11,566 nucleotides of DNA from Oscillospiraceae bacterium (GCA_022508725.1 JAFLUR010000045.1:1-11566), one strand, 5' to 3'. Shown: positions 1 to 6,320, counted from the first letter of the stretch. Notes: a model not told the origin generated them from the letters alone. Made by a program: numbers and translations.

Positions 1-9
1 GCGTCTTTT

Positions 10-71
10 CCGGCAAAGCGCAAAATTCTTGAAATACACAAAGTATTCCCGCGAAGTTTGTGCTTTGCCGG
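10..71. repeat. Long hairpin / inverted repeat at left edge
   Basis: CCGGCAAAGC (10-19) is the exact reverse complement of GCTTTGCCGG (62-71). The pairing continues inward through a G-T wobble and CAAA/TTTG to about 15 bp, and the loop contains a second small stem, AATAC/GTATT. There is no T-run directly after the stem on either strand, so it is not a standard terminator. It could be the subterminal part of a mobile element whose body lies left of the window. No gene is supported in 1-260. Confidence 0.6.
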
Positions 72-95
72 CAGAAAAATCCGCTCAAAAATCTG

Positions 96-121
96 ACGAT
101 CTCAGATACTAAACAGGCTCT
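96..121 (-). repeat. 26-bp motif, copy 1 (possible IS end)
   Basis: Read on the minus strand this begins AGAGCCTGTTT, then after two bases TATC, and ends TCGT. An ungapped match at 9437-9462 shares 20 of 26 bases, including the first 11. The shape (GAGCC start, then decay of similarity) resembles a terminal inverted repeat of an insertion sequence, but no transposase is attached in the window and no target duplication was identified. Confidence 0.4.
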
Positions 122-200
122 GAAAATTCGGATTATTGATGATCCGATTAACTCTTGAATAATTTATGAGAAGAACAAGCCGTGAAAGTCAAGGAACTTC

Positions 201-246
201 TTCGCATAATTCTTCAAGACTTAATTGGGGGAACAATACGATCAAA
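201..246 (+). repeat. 46-bp dispersed repeat, copy 1
   Basis: This stretch, starting TTCGCATAATTCTTCAAGAC, is repeated at 6212-6257 with only two differences (C to T at 234 and 243). It lies 14 bp beyond the stop codon of the minus-strand peptidase gene. The core can fold by pairing TTCTTCAA with the TTG(G)GGGAA segment, using G-U pairs and one bulge. It codes for nothing obvious. Confidence 0.75.
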
Positions 247-260
247 TCCCGCGGTCGGTT

Positions 261-2285
261 TTACCGTGTTGTGATAAGAACCGTATTCGTTTGTGCGTCG
301 TAGTCAATATCGATCGGCAAAATATTGTTTTCGGAAAGTCCGCGGAGCCTGTAGCAGTTCCAACCGTTTACGAATATCGCGCTCGCATAGCCTGTTTCCT
401 GCCCGTCAAGCGTCAGATGCGCGGTGCCGGATGATTTCATTCCCGCGGTTTCGACCTGCGGTATCGAGGACATTTCCGTGCCTGTCGGAGCATATTTGAC
501 GCCGGAAAGTATGTTTACGGTGAATGTTTTCTCGTCCCAATCAACGCCGAATTCCGCGCTTGTTCCGGCAAGAAGAACGGCTAAATCTCGTATACGGATA
601 TAGTTGTGCCCGCTGCTGTTGTATGCGTAAAGCGTGACGGGAGCGTTTCCGTTGACCGATACCTTCTGTGACGTCGGGAACACGTTTCCCAAATATGTTT
701 TGTTTTCAAAGTAATCGAGGGCGGTACCGTAATCGATTCCGAAATAATGCTCGAAAATATTGTTTGTCGCTTTTGTCATTACCTCAAGGGCATTTTCGTC
801 AAACGCGCCGACAAGTCCGTAACGCTTGTTCAGTTCATTATAGGTCTCGTCGGTCGATTCGTCGGTGGACATTATTTCGTAATATTTTTCATATCCCGCC
901 TCCTTATCCTTCAAATACAGATCAAACACCTGCAAGGCGTCAACAAGCGCAAGCGGATATCTGATACTGTTTCCGATTTGCGTAAAGAGTTGATTGTTCA
1001 AATACCACTCGCTCCCGTAGACGTTTTCCATAGCCGCGCGTAAAGTATCCGCGTTCCACTCTCCGAAATATATCAAAAGCTCCGTCATAGCCGACGCGGA
1101 GGCGTAAATCGCGGAATTGAGAAGCACAAGCAGATTTTCGGCTATGTATTTATCCGCATCCGCACCGTAAATATCGCCGTAGCAATCGAGCGCGAGAAGC
1201 TCGAAAATCTGCGAGTCGAATTCCGCAAACTCGCCGTTATTGGGTGCGAAACAGCTTTCCTTTGAAATATCCTCGGTCACGGACGAGAAATAGTGTCCGA
1301 ACTCATGTATCGCCGCGCGCATTGACGGCTTGCCGGAAAGGATGATCGCTCCGTCGCCGTAAAACATATAGTAAGCGGTTTGTCCCGATTGATTTCCGTT
1401 TTCCGATGCAAAAAAGAGTCCGTTTTCGACCATATGCTTGTACGCGTCGCCCATCTTTGTATCTATCTTGCCGACAAAGGCAAGCTTTTTTTCAAGCTCC
1501 TCCGGCGAAAAGCTTTCGTCAACGGTTTCGGTCACGACCTCACGGGAAAGATAATTCCTGAATTTATTGACATAATTCGAATATTCCTGCATGGTATCAA
1601 TGAAATGCGCTGCGTCTTCCGCGGTGTACCCCGTTCCGTTGTAAATGCGGTCGATATATCTGTTCATGCCGTATTGTTCCTTTGCGACCTTGTTTCCGTA
1701 TTCGACAATTTCAACAAGCAAAGAAGCCGCCTGTCCGCTTTTTTCGGAAACGGACGTATTCGGATTGTTTACGATCTCATAATAGCGTTTGTTGAAATCC
1801 GAGCGGGTGGGGTCATAGGTGTCGGTGATATTTTCTATCGCTGCGCTGCGCCTCTCGCCCCAATATTCCTTGAACCGCTCCGCGTATGCGCTTGAAAGAG
1901 CCGATTTTACGGCAAGACGCATATCCTTTGCAAGCCGTGAAGTCGCATCTGCCGAAGCCGAAGCCTCGTCGGGAGTATAAGTACTGTCCATAAGGCAGTT
2001 CAGCTTTATCACCTCCGTATTTGCGAGATTGTTTATCGTGCCTGTTTCAACGTACAGATCAAGCAGTTTATTGTACTCTTCCGTAACGCCGTCCCAATTG
2101 TTCTCCTTTTCGAGTGCCTTTTTGAACGCATCGACAGCGGAATTTACTTCCGCCGTTTTTTCATCTGACGGCACAAATACACGCTCGGAGTACGGGATAT
2201 CTTTCGGTGCGGCGAATACGTTGACGTATGAGCATATTACAGCCGCGGCGGTCAGAACCGCTGTAATTTTTCTTGAAATTTTCAT
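261..2285 (-). CDS. Secreted M3-like zinc metallopeptidase with stalk domain
   Basis: This is a 674-residue exported protein. The start at 2285 is chosen because GGAGGA lies about 7 nt upstream and because it begins a clear signal peptide (MKISRKITAVL..., hydrophobic core, VFA-AP cleavage near residue 25). An upstream extension to 2357 has no such RBS. The zinc-binding motif HEFGH is at residues 327-331, and a candidate third ligand, Glu355 in the context AEFDSQIFE, follows 27 residues after Glu328. This spacing and context resemble the M3 oligopeptidase (thimet/PepF) active site, although the rest does not look like a canonical M3 enzyme. Residues of about 542-674 form two copper-amine-oxidase-N-like units (YIRIRDLAVLL...FGVDWD and CYRLRGL...DIDYDAQTNTVLITT), common at the C-termini of clostridial secreted proteins. 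It probably acts on extracellular peptides or cell-envelope proteins; the substrate is unknown. The gene stands alone. Confidence 0.8.
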   Translation of the reverse strand: MKISRKITAVLTAAAVICSYVNVFAAPKDIPYSERVFVPSDEKTAEVNSAVDAFKKALEKENNWDGVTEEYNKLLDLYVETGTINNLANTEVIKLNCLMDSTYTPDEASASADATSRLAKDMRLAVKSALSSAYAERFKEYWGERRSAAIENITDTYDPTRSDFNKRYYEIVNNPNTSVSEKSGQAASLLVEIVEYGNKVAKEQYGMNRYIDRIYNGTGYTAEDAAHFIDTMQEYSNYVNKFRNYLSREVVTETVDESFSPEELEKKLAFVGKIDTKMGDAYKHMVENGLFFASENGNQSGQTAYYMFYGDGAIILSGKPSMRAAIHEFGHYFSSVTEDISKESCFAPNNGEFAEFDSQIFELLALDCYGDIYGADADKYIAENLLVLLNSAIYASASAMTELLIYFGEWNADTLRAAMENVYGSEWYLNNQLFTQIGNSIRYPLALVDALQVFDLYLKDKEAGYEKYYEIMSTDESTDETYNELNKRYGLVGAFDENALEVMTKATNNIFEHYFGIDYGTALDYFENKTYLGNVFPTSQKVSVNGNAPVTLYAYNSSGHNYIRIRDLAVLLAGTSAEFGVDWDEKTFTVNILSGVKYAPTGTEMSSIPQVETAGMKSSGTAHLTLDGQETGYASAIFVNGWNCYRLRGLSENNILPIDIDYDAQTNTVLITTR

Positions 2286-2379
2286 AGCTGAGTCCTCCAT
2301 GTTTATTATATACAATATAAAAAGTGCGCCGCACATGAATTTTGCAACGCACTCCAAAAAAGCCGCTTTGATTTAATGC

Positions 2380-2481
2380 TGCGACACACTTTCATACTGA
2401 TACTTCACATAGGTATGACAAAACAAAGCGTGCGATTTCGGCAAGCGCAAGCCTATGTGATGTATTAATCAGTATGTCGCA
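2380..2481. repeat. Approximately 100-nt imperfect palindrome between divergent genes
   Basis: Three paired segments are nested: TGCGACA (2380-2386) with TGTCGCA (2475-2481), ATACTGAT (2394-2401) with ATCAGTAT (2468-2475), and TCACATAGG (2405-2413) with CCTATGTGA (2452-2460). The inner 38 nt allow a weak apical stem (GCG..GC with GC..GCGC). Asymmetric bulges separate the helices. It lies in the 358-nt gene-free stretch 2286-2643, about 95 nt upstream of the peptidase start and about 100 nt upstream of the dtxR promoter. It could be a MITE-like element or a structured 5' leader of the peptidase mRNA; no flanking duplication was seen. Confidence 0.6.
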
Positions 2482-2582
2482 ACTGTAATTATATCATACC
2501 TTTCGGCAATTGTAAATATTTTTATGCGGAATTTTTTTTATCCGGATGCTTCCGGCGGCGATTTTTGACGCGGATGCACTCC

Positions 2583-2611
2583 TTGACAATTACCCGTATC
2601 GGGTGTAAAAT
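2583..2611 (+). promoter_or_regulatory. Promoter of the DtxR-family regulator gene
   Basis: A -35 TTGACA (2583-2588) and a -10 TAAAAT (2606-2611) are separated by exactly 17 bp, with an extended-10 TG at 2604-2605. A GGAGG RBS at 2632-2636 and the ATG at 2644 follow. The spacer contains the inverted repeat ACCCG-TAT-CGGGT, listed separately. Confidence 0.8.
2592..2604. promoter_or_regulatory. Candidate operator inside the dtxR promoter spacer
   Basis: ACCCG TAT CGGGT is a perfect 5-bp inverted repeat lying between the -35 and -10 elements, a position where a bound repressor would block RNA polymerase. It differs from the RGTTAG-N6-CTAAYC palindromes of the feo genes, so a different regulator may act here. 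It is short and could be chance. Confidence 0.35.
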
Positions 2612-2643
2612 AGAAGTAATAATTATGATTTGGAGGAATTTTT

Positions 2644-3021
2644 ATGGCGATCCGCGAATCGGGAGAAGACTATCTTGAAACCATATTGCTGCTGCATAAA
2701 AAAACAGGCTTTGTGCGCTCCGTTGATATTGCCGCCGAGCTTGGATACTCCAAACCAAGCATAAGCCGGGCGGTGGGAATACTGAAAGCCGGCGGATATA
2801 TAACGGTTGATCCGGGCGGACAGATAATCCTTACGGACAGCGGAAAGGCGAAAGCGGAGCAGGTTTACGGCAGACATATACTGCTTAGAGGGTTTTTAAG
2901 CGAAATACTCGGCGTGTCGGAGGAGAACGCCGAACGTGACGCCTGTCGGACAGAACATATTCTCAGTGAGGAAACTTACTCAAAGCTTAAAGAGTTTATC
3001 GAAAATTACAAAAAAAATTGA
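2644..3021 (+). CDS. DtxR-family metal-dependent transcriptional regulator (probable feo repressor)
   Basis: This 125-residue protein has the DtxR/MntR layout: an N-terminal winged helix-turn-helix (about residues 5-65, with recognition-helix segment YSKPSISRAVGIL) followed by a helical dimerisation and metal-binding domain. It ends without the SH3-like third domain of DtxR/IdeR, so it has MntR length. By alignment from memory, metal ligands are Asp9, Glu12, His78, Cys101, Glu104 and His105. The DACRTEH segment matches the DtxR/IdeR primary site (Cys102-Glu105-His106) rather than MntR, which has Glu at the Cys position. This points to Fe(II) sensing and fits its place just before feoA. The start at 2644 is set by GGAGG 7 nt upstream. 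It is expected to bind DNA when iron-loaded and repress feo. Mn sensing remains possible. Confidence 0.9.
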   Translation: MAIRESGEDYLETILLLHKKTGFVRSVDIAAELGYSKPSISRAVGILKAGGYITVDPGGQIILTDSGKAKAEQVYGRHILLRGFLSEILGVSEENAERDACRTEHILSEETYSKLKEFIENYKKN

Positions 3022-3149
3022 TCTCGGGGATATTCCCGAATATGCATATAAAAATTGTGTATATCGTATACGATCAGCCTATGCAAACCGAAGCTCATGC
3101 GCATATTTACCGGAAATTATTTTTCGTGCAAAAATTTTTCTCAAAACTG

Positions 3150-3178
3150 TTGACTTTTTTTCTTCCGCGTAGTATTAT
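3150..3178 (+). promoter_or_regulatory. Promoter of the feo operon
   Basis: TTGACT (3150-3155) and TATTAT (3173-3178) are 17 bp apart. The predicted transcription start near 3185 is immediately followed by the first RGTTAG-N6-CTAAYC palindrome. The stretch from 3022 up to here holds no gene, only a small hairpin after the dtxR stop (TCGGG 3024-3028 with CCCGA 3035-3039) and a perfect 12-bp palindrome ATCGTATACGAT at 3063-3074. Confidence 0.75.
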
Positions 3179-3185
3179 ATTAATT

Positions 3186-3203
3186 GGTTAGCGATGGCTA
3201 ATC
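3186..3203. promoter_or_regulatory. Candidate iron-regulator box 1 (GGTTAG-N6-CTAATC)
   Basis: GGTTAG, six bases, then CTAATC, sits on the predicted transcription start of the feo promoter. One arm position deviates from perfect symmetry. The same 6-6-6 layout recurs at 3220-3237 and 3761-3778. The half-site GGTTAG is the core of the DtxR/IdeR box, in which the half-sites are separated by only one base. A bound regulator here would block transcription initiation. Confidence 0.7.
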
Positions 3204-3219
3204 AAATTTTAAGCATAAC

Positions 3220-3237
3220 AGTTAGCCGGAACTAACC
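3220..3237. promoter_or_regulatory. Candidate iron-regulator box 2 (AGTTAG-N6-CTAACC)
   Basis: AGTTAG, six bases (CCGGAA), then CTAACC. It starts 34 bp after box 1, roughly three helical turns, so both could be occupied on the same face. It lies in the feoA leader, just upstream of the GGGAGGAG ribosome binding site at 3246-3253. Confidence 0.65.
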
Positions 3238-3256
3238 GGCTTGACGGGAGGAGAGT

Positions 3257-3469
3257 ATGATGCCTTTGGGTTTTGCCGGCATAGGAGATGAAAATATAAT
3301 CAAAAAGGTGGGAGGAAATCCCGAAACGAGAAAATTCCTCGAAAATCTCGGATTTGTGGCGGGAGAAGCGGTAACCGTCATAAGCGAAAACGGCGGAAAT
3401 GTTATCGTGAGAATCAAGGGATCAAGGGTAGCTGTCTCAAAGGAAACGGCAAATAAAATTACAGTGTGA
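3257..3469 (+). CDS. feoA: FeoA, first copy (SH3-like ferrous iron transport protein A)
   Basis: This small cytoplasmic SH3-like protein supports FeoB-mediated Fe(II) uptake. It has 70 residues, the usual FeoA size, and carries typical family sequence: ETRKFLENLGFVAGEAVTVI, then the strand NGGNVIVRIKGSRVAVSKE. The start is at 3257 or the adjacent ATG at 3260; GGAGG lies 5 or 8 nt upstream respectively, so the two cannot be separated by RBS spacing alone. It is followed 12 nt later by a second feoA. In Clostridia two feoA genes in tandem before feoB are common. The exact function of each copy is not settled; they are thought to modulate the FeoB G domain. Confidence 0.92.
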   Translation: MMPLGFAGIGDENIIKKVGGNPETRKFLENLGFVAGEAVTVISENGGNVIVRIKGSRVAVSKETANKITV

Positions 3470-3481
3470 GGAGGTATTGAT

Positions 3482-3703
3482 ATGTCAACATTGAAAGAGG
3501 CAAAGGTGGGTCAAACCGTCACCGTGGCAAGACTGCACGGCGGCGGTGCGGTAAAGCGGCGCATGATGGATATGGGAATTACAAAAGGCGCCGAGGTTTA
3601 CATACGCAAGGTTGCTCCGTTGGGCGACCCTATTGAAATTACCGTCCGCGGGTATGAGCTTTCACTGAGAAAAGCGGACGCGGAAATTATCGAAACCGCA
3701 TGA
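3482..3703 (+). CDS. feoA: FeoA, second copy
   Basis: This 73-residue FeoA-domain protein has the signature AKVGQTVTVARLHGGGAVKRRMMDMGITKGAEVYIRKV in outline, then the basic loop and PLGDPIEITVRGYELSLRKADAEIIE. The last segment is the classic FeoA C-terminal strand set, so this is closer to the canonical FeoA than the first copy. An ideal GGAGG (3470-3474, 7 nt spacing) begins directly after the TGA of the first feoA, suggesting coupled translation. The gap to feoB is 95 nt and contains a promoter, a hairpin and a third regulator box, so feoB can probably be transcribed separately. Confidence 0.94.
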   Translation: MSTLKEAKVGQTVTVARLHGGGAVKRRMMDMGITKGAEVYIRKVAPLGDPIEITVRGYELSLRKADAEIIETA

Positions 3704-3721
3704 GTCGGCGGCAGATAAGTT

Positions 3722-3750
3722 TTGAGGCGGAAATTATTTCGCCGTATATT
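3722..3750 (+). promoter_or_regulatory. Possible internal promoter of feoB
   Basis: TTGAGG (3722-3727) and TATATT (3745-3750) are 17 bp apart. Box 3 begins 10 bp after the -10 element, close to where box 1 lies relative to the feoA promoter (7 bp). This parallel arrangement supports a real second promoter, although the -35 is weaker than that of feoA. Confidence 0.5.
3726..3743 (+). terminator. Weak hairpin between feoA and feoB
   Basis: GGCGGAA pairs with TTTCGCC around the loop ATTA (7 bp with one G-U pair), followed by GTATATTTTT. It could act as a partial terminator or attenuator that lowers feoB read-through, or be a coincidence inside the promoter spacer. Confidence 0.3.
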
Positions 3751-3760
3751 TTTGCGATTA

Positions 3761-3778
3761 GGTTAGTCGGTGCTAACC
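3761..3778. promoter_or_regulatory. Candidate iron-regulator box 3 (GGTTAG-N6-CTAACC)
   Basis: This is the most symmetrical of the three copies: perfect 6-bp arms around six bases (TCGGTG), flanked by TTA on the left and ATTAA on the right. It lies 20 bp before the feoB start codon and just after the possible internal promoter. Confidence 0.7.
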
Positions 3779-3798
3779 ATTAAAGAAAGGAAATTGAT

Positions 3799-5982
3799 AT
3801 GGAAATAAGAATAGCTCTCGCAGGTAATCCCAACTGCGGCAAAACAACGCTTTTTAACGCTTTGACGGGTTCTGACCGGTTTGTCGGAAATTGGCCCGGC
3901 GTTACGGTCGAAAAAAAGGAATGCAGACTGAAAGGTCATAAGGATGTTATCATAACGGACCTGCCCGGGATATACTCACTCTCTCCGTATACTCTTGAGG
4001 AGGTTATCACAAGAAATTACCTTACGGAAGAGTGTCCCGATGCAATTCTCAATATTGTTGACGGGACAAATTTGGAGAGAAATCTTTATCTTACCACACA
4101 GCTTACGGAATTGGGGATACCGGTTGTTGTTGCCGTAAATATGACGGATGTTGTCCGAAAGAGAGGCGATGAGATAAACACCGGGCTGCTTTCGGAAAAA
4201 CTCGGCTGTGAGGTCGTGGAAATTTCCGCGTTAAAGGGCATGGGAATAAACGAGGCTTCCGCCGCGGCAATAAAGGCTGCCGTGAACAAGACTCCTTCAA
4301 TTCCGCGGCATAGATTTTGCGGCTGCGTCGAACACGCCGTTGCCCGCATTGAGGATGCCGTTTCGCACAACGTTCCGGAGGAACGCCGGAGATGGTATGC
4401 CGTAAAAATATTCGAGCGTGATGATAAAGTTCTTGAGATGTTGAATATTCCCGCCGATATAAAGGAGCGTATCGAAAATTATACAGCCGAAGCCGAAAAG
4501 GAAAAAGACGATGATTCCGAAAGCATTGTCACAAACGAACGTTACATATATATCGCTTCGATTATAAAGGACTGTTATAAAAAGAAAAACAAGGGGAAAT
4601 TGACCGTTTCGGATAAAATTGACAGGATAGTCACAAACCGTATACTTGCATTGCCTGTTTTTGCCGCGGTAATGTTTGTTGTTTACTATGTTTCGATAAC
4701 AACTGTGGGGACGTGGGCGACCGATTGGGCAAACGACGGTGTATTCGGCGAAGGTTGGAGCCTGTTCGGACTGTATATTCCCGGAGTCCCGGTAATTGCG
4801 GAAAATATCCTTACCGCCGTAAACTGCGCGGATTGGCTGCAAAGCCTTATAATTGACGGAATTATCGGCGGCGTCGGAGCTGTTCTCGGATTTGTTCCGC
4901 AAATGCTTGTACTGTTTATATTTCTTGCATTCCTTGAGGCCTGCGGATATATGGCACGAATTGCGTTTGTAACGGATAGGATATTTCGGAAATTCGGTCT
5001 TTCGGGAAAATCCTTTATTCCCATGCTTATAGGAACAGGCTGCGGAGTTCCGGGGATAATGGCTTCCCGTACCATAGAAAATGAAAGGGACAGACGTATG
5101 ACGATTATGACGACTACATTTATTCCGTGCGGCGCAAAGCTGCCCATAATCGCTTTTATCGCCGGAGCGCTTTTCGATAATGCCGGTTGGGTGGCTGTTT
5201 CGGCTTATTTTATCGGAGCGGCGGCAATAATCGTTTCGGGAATAATGCTGAAAAAAACAAGGATGTTCGCAGGCGATCCCGCGCCTTTTGTTATGGAGCT
5301 TCCCGATTACCGTATGCCGACAGCGGGAAATATTCTCCGTTCCGTGTGGGAACGGGGTCTGTCGTTTATCAAAAAAGCGGGAACAGTCATTCTTCTTTCC
5401 ACGATCGTGCTTTGGTTTCTTATGGGATTCGGCGTGGAGAACGGCAGCTTCGGAATGGTTGAAGAAATAGATAATTCCGTTCTTGCGAAAATCGGCAGCG
5501 GTATTGCGTGGATATTCGCGCCTCTCGGATGGGGTGATTGGAAAGCGGCTGTTGCCGCCGTTACCGGACTTATCGCAAAGGAAAATATTGTTGCGACTTA
5601 CGGATCTCTTTATCATTTTGCGGGAGAGATTTCCGAAAACGGCAATGAGATATGGGGCGGTTTTGCGGCGGAATTCAGCGCGCTTGCGGGATATTCCTTT
5701 TTGATATTCAATCTTCTCTGCGCTCCGTGCTTTGCGGCTGTCGGCGCGATCAAGCGCGAAATGAACAATCCCGTGTATACGGCATTCGCTGTCACATATC
5801 AGTGCGTATTTGCCTATGCGGTTTCCCTTGCGGTATACCAATTCGGACTGCTTTTCACAGGGGGAGTAAATGTCATGGGATTGATTTTTGCGGTTGCGGT
5901 CACGGCGTTTATGATTTATATGCTTGTGAGACCGTATAAAGAGAGCGACCGTTTTACGCGAAATGTTAAAGTAAAAACTTGA
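3799..5982 (+). CDS. feoB: FeoB ferrous iron transporter
   Basis: This 727-residue inner-membrane Fe(II) transporter is of normal family length and complete. The N-terminal G domain shows all G motifs: G1 GNPNCGKT (residues 9-16), G2 Thr in NWPGVT (31-36), G3 DLPG (54-57), G4 NMTD (114-117) and G5 SALKG (143-147). A helical GDI-like region follows (about 170-270), then the multi-spanning channel domain. The gate segments carry the conserved cysteines: GTGCGVPG (Cys415) and PCGAKLPI (Cys444), 29 residues apart as in E. coli Cys403/Cys432. The second gate contains NLLCAPCFAAVGAIKREM. The start at 3799 follows AAGAAAGG about 8 nt upstream. It is expected to be derepressed under iron limitation through the box at 3761-3778. 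Confidence 0.97.
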   Translation: MEIRIALAGNPNCGKTTLFNALTGSDRFVGNWPGVTVEKKECRLKGHKDVIITDLPGIYSLSPYTLEEVITRNYLTEECPDAILNIVDGTNLERNLYLTTQLTELGIPVVVAVNMTDVVRKRGDEINTGLLSEKLGCEVVEISALKGMGINEASAAAIKAAVNKTPSIPRHRFCGCVEHAVARIEDAVSHNVPEERRRWYAVKIFERDDKVLEMLNIPADIKERIENYTAEAEKEKDDDSESIVTNERYIYIASIIKDCYKKKNKGKLTVSDKIDRIVTNRILALPVFAAVMFVVYYVSITTVGTWATDWANDGVFGEGWSLFGLYIPGVPVIAENILTAVNCADWLQSLIIDGIIGGVGAVLGFVPQMLVLFIFLAFLEACGYMARIAFVTDRIFRKFGLSGKSFIPMLIGTGCGVPGIMASRTIENERDRRMTIMTTTFIPCGAKLPIIAFIAGALFDNAGWVAVSAYFIGAAAIIVSGIMLKKTRMFAGDPAPFVMELPDYRMPTAGNILRSVWERGLSFIKKAGTVILLSTIVLWFLMGFGVENGSFGMVEEIDNSVLAKIGSGIAWIFAPLGWGDWKAAVAAVTGLIAKENIVATYGSLYHFAGEISENGNEIWGGFAAEFSALAGYSFLIFNLLCAPCFAAVGAIKREMNNPVYTAFAVTYQCVFAYAVSLAVYQFGLLFTGGVNVMGLIFAVAVTAFMIYMLVRPYKESDRFTRNVKVKT

Positions 5983-5998
5983 CGGAGGAGGTGTTTTC

Positions 5999-6190
5999 AT
6001 GACGGATTTTTTTATCACATATTTTTGGGGGAACATCGGTACTTTTGCCGCAGCTTTGATATTGGCGGCGGTTGTTGCAATGATAATCATACGACTGTAT
6101 AAGAACAGAAAATCGGGAAGCTGCGGCTGCGGAGGGTGCGCGAATTCCGATCTGTGCCGCGGTAAATCGATTTCGAAGGCAAAAAAATAA
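5999..6190 (+). CDS. FeoB-associated Cys-rich membrane protein
   Basis: This 63-residue protein has one N-terminal membrane helix (about residues 9-31, FWGNIGTFAAALILAAVVAM), a basic linker, and a cytoplasmic Cys-rich tail CGCGGCANSDLC. This is the layout of the small FeoB-associated Cys-rich membrane family that follows feoB in many Firmicutes and is often considered a FeoC counterpart. It may bind iron or a cluster, or steady FeoB; the mechanism is not established. The GGAGGAGG RBS (5984-5991) starts 2 nt after the feoB stop, so the genes are co-transcribed. It ends the feo operon. Confidence 0.88.
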   Translation: MTDFFITYFWGNIGTFAAALILAAVVAMIIIRLYKNRKSGSCGCGGCANSDLCRGKSISKAKK

Positions 6191-6211
6191 TTTACCGGAA
6201 AATATACGTTT

Positions 6212-6257
6212 TTCGCATAATTCTTCAAGACTTAATTGGGGGAATAATACGATTAAA
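6212..6257 (+). repeat. 46-bp dispersed repeat, copy 2
   Basis: 44 of 46 bases are identical to 201-246, in the same orientation. This copy lies 21 bp after the stop of the FeoB-associated gene and 63 bp beyond the stop of the convergent SPFH gene. Seen from the minus strand, both copies lie downstream of a gene end, which would suit a role at mRNA 3' ends or a mobile unit that tolerates such sites. Confidence 0.75.
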
Positions 6258-6277
6258 AAAACGGAGATCATATTTGA

Positions 6278-6308
6278 CCGGGCGCAGCCTGAAGTAAGCT
6301 CCGCCCGG
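6278..6308 (-). terminator. Hairpin between convergent feo and psp operons
   Basis: CCGGGCG (6278-6284) pairs with CGCCCGG (6302-6308). After one C-C mismatch AGC/GCT extends the stem. It starts 12 nt beyond the SPFH gene stop, so it most likely ends the psp operon. The only T-run on the minus strand (complement of A6254-6260) is about 17 nt past the stem, so it is not a textbook intrinsic terminator. Confidence 0.5.
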
Positions 6309-6320
6309 TGTATATATGGG

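Noticed and set aside
1..96. Open frame from the left edge to TGA at 94-96 (31 codons)
   Set aside because: Most of it is the palindrome 10-71, which explains the lack of stops. No recognisable protein similarity or start can be claimed from so short a piece.
2286..2357. N-terminal extension of the peptidase to the ATG at 2357 or 2300
   Set aside because: No RBS precedes 2357, and the ATG at 2300 overlaps the GGAGGA that serves the start at 2285. The signal peptide begins at 2285.
3024..3039. Terminator after the dtxR gene
   Set aside because: The stem is only 5-6 bp with a 4-nt loop and is followed by ATATGCATATAAAAA instead of a T-run, so termination cannot be claimed.
4297..6228. A 643-codon open frame antisense to feoB
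   Set aside because: It lies fully opposite a well-conserved feoB. Its translation is basic and low in recognisable motifs, and there is no RBS or domain. It is a codon-bias shadow.
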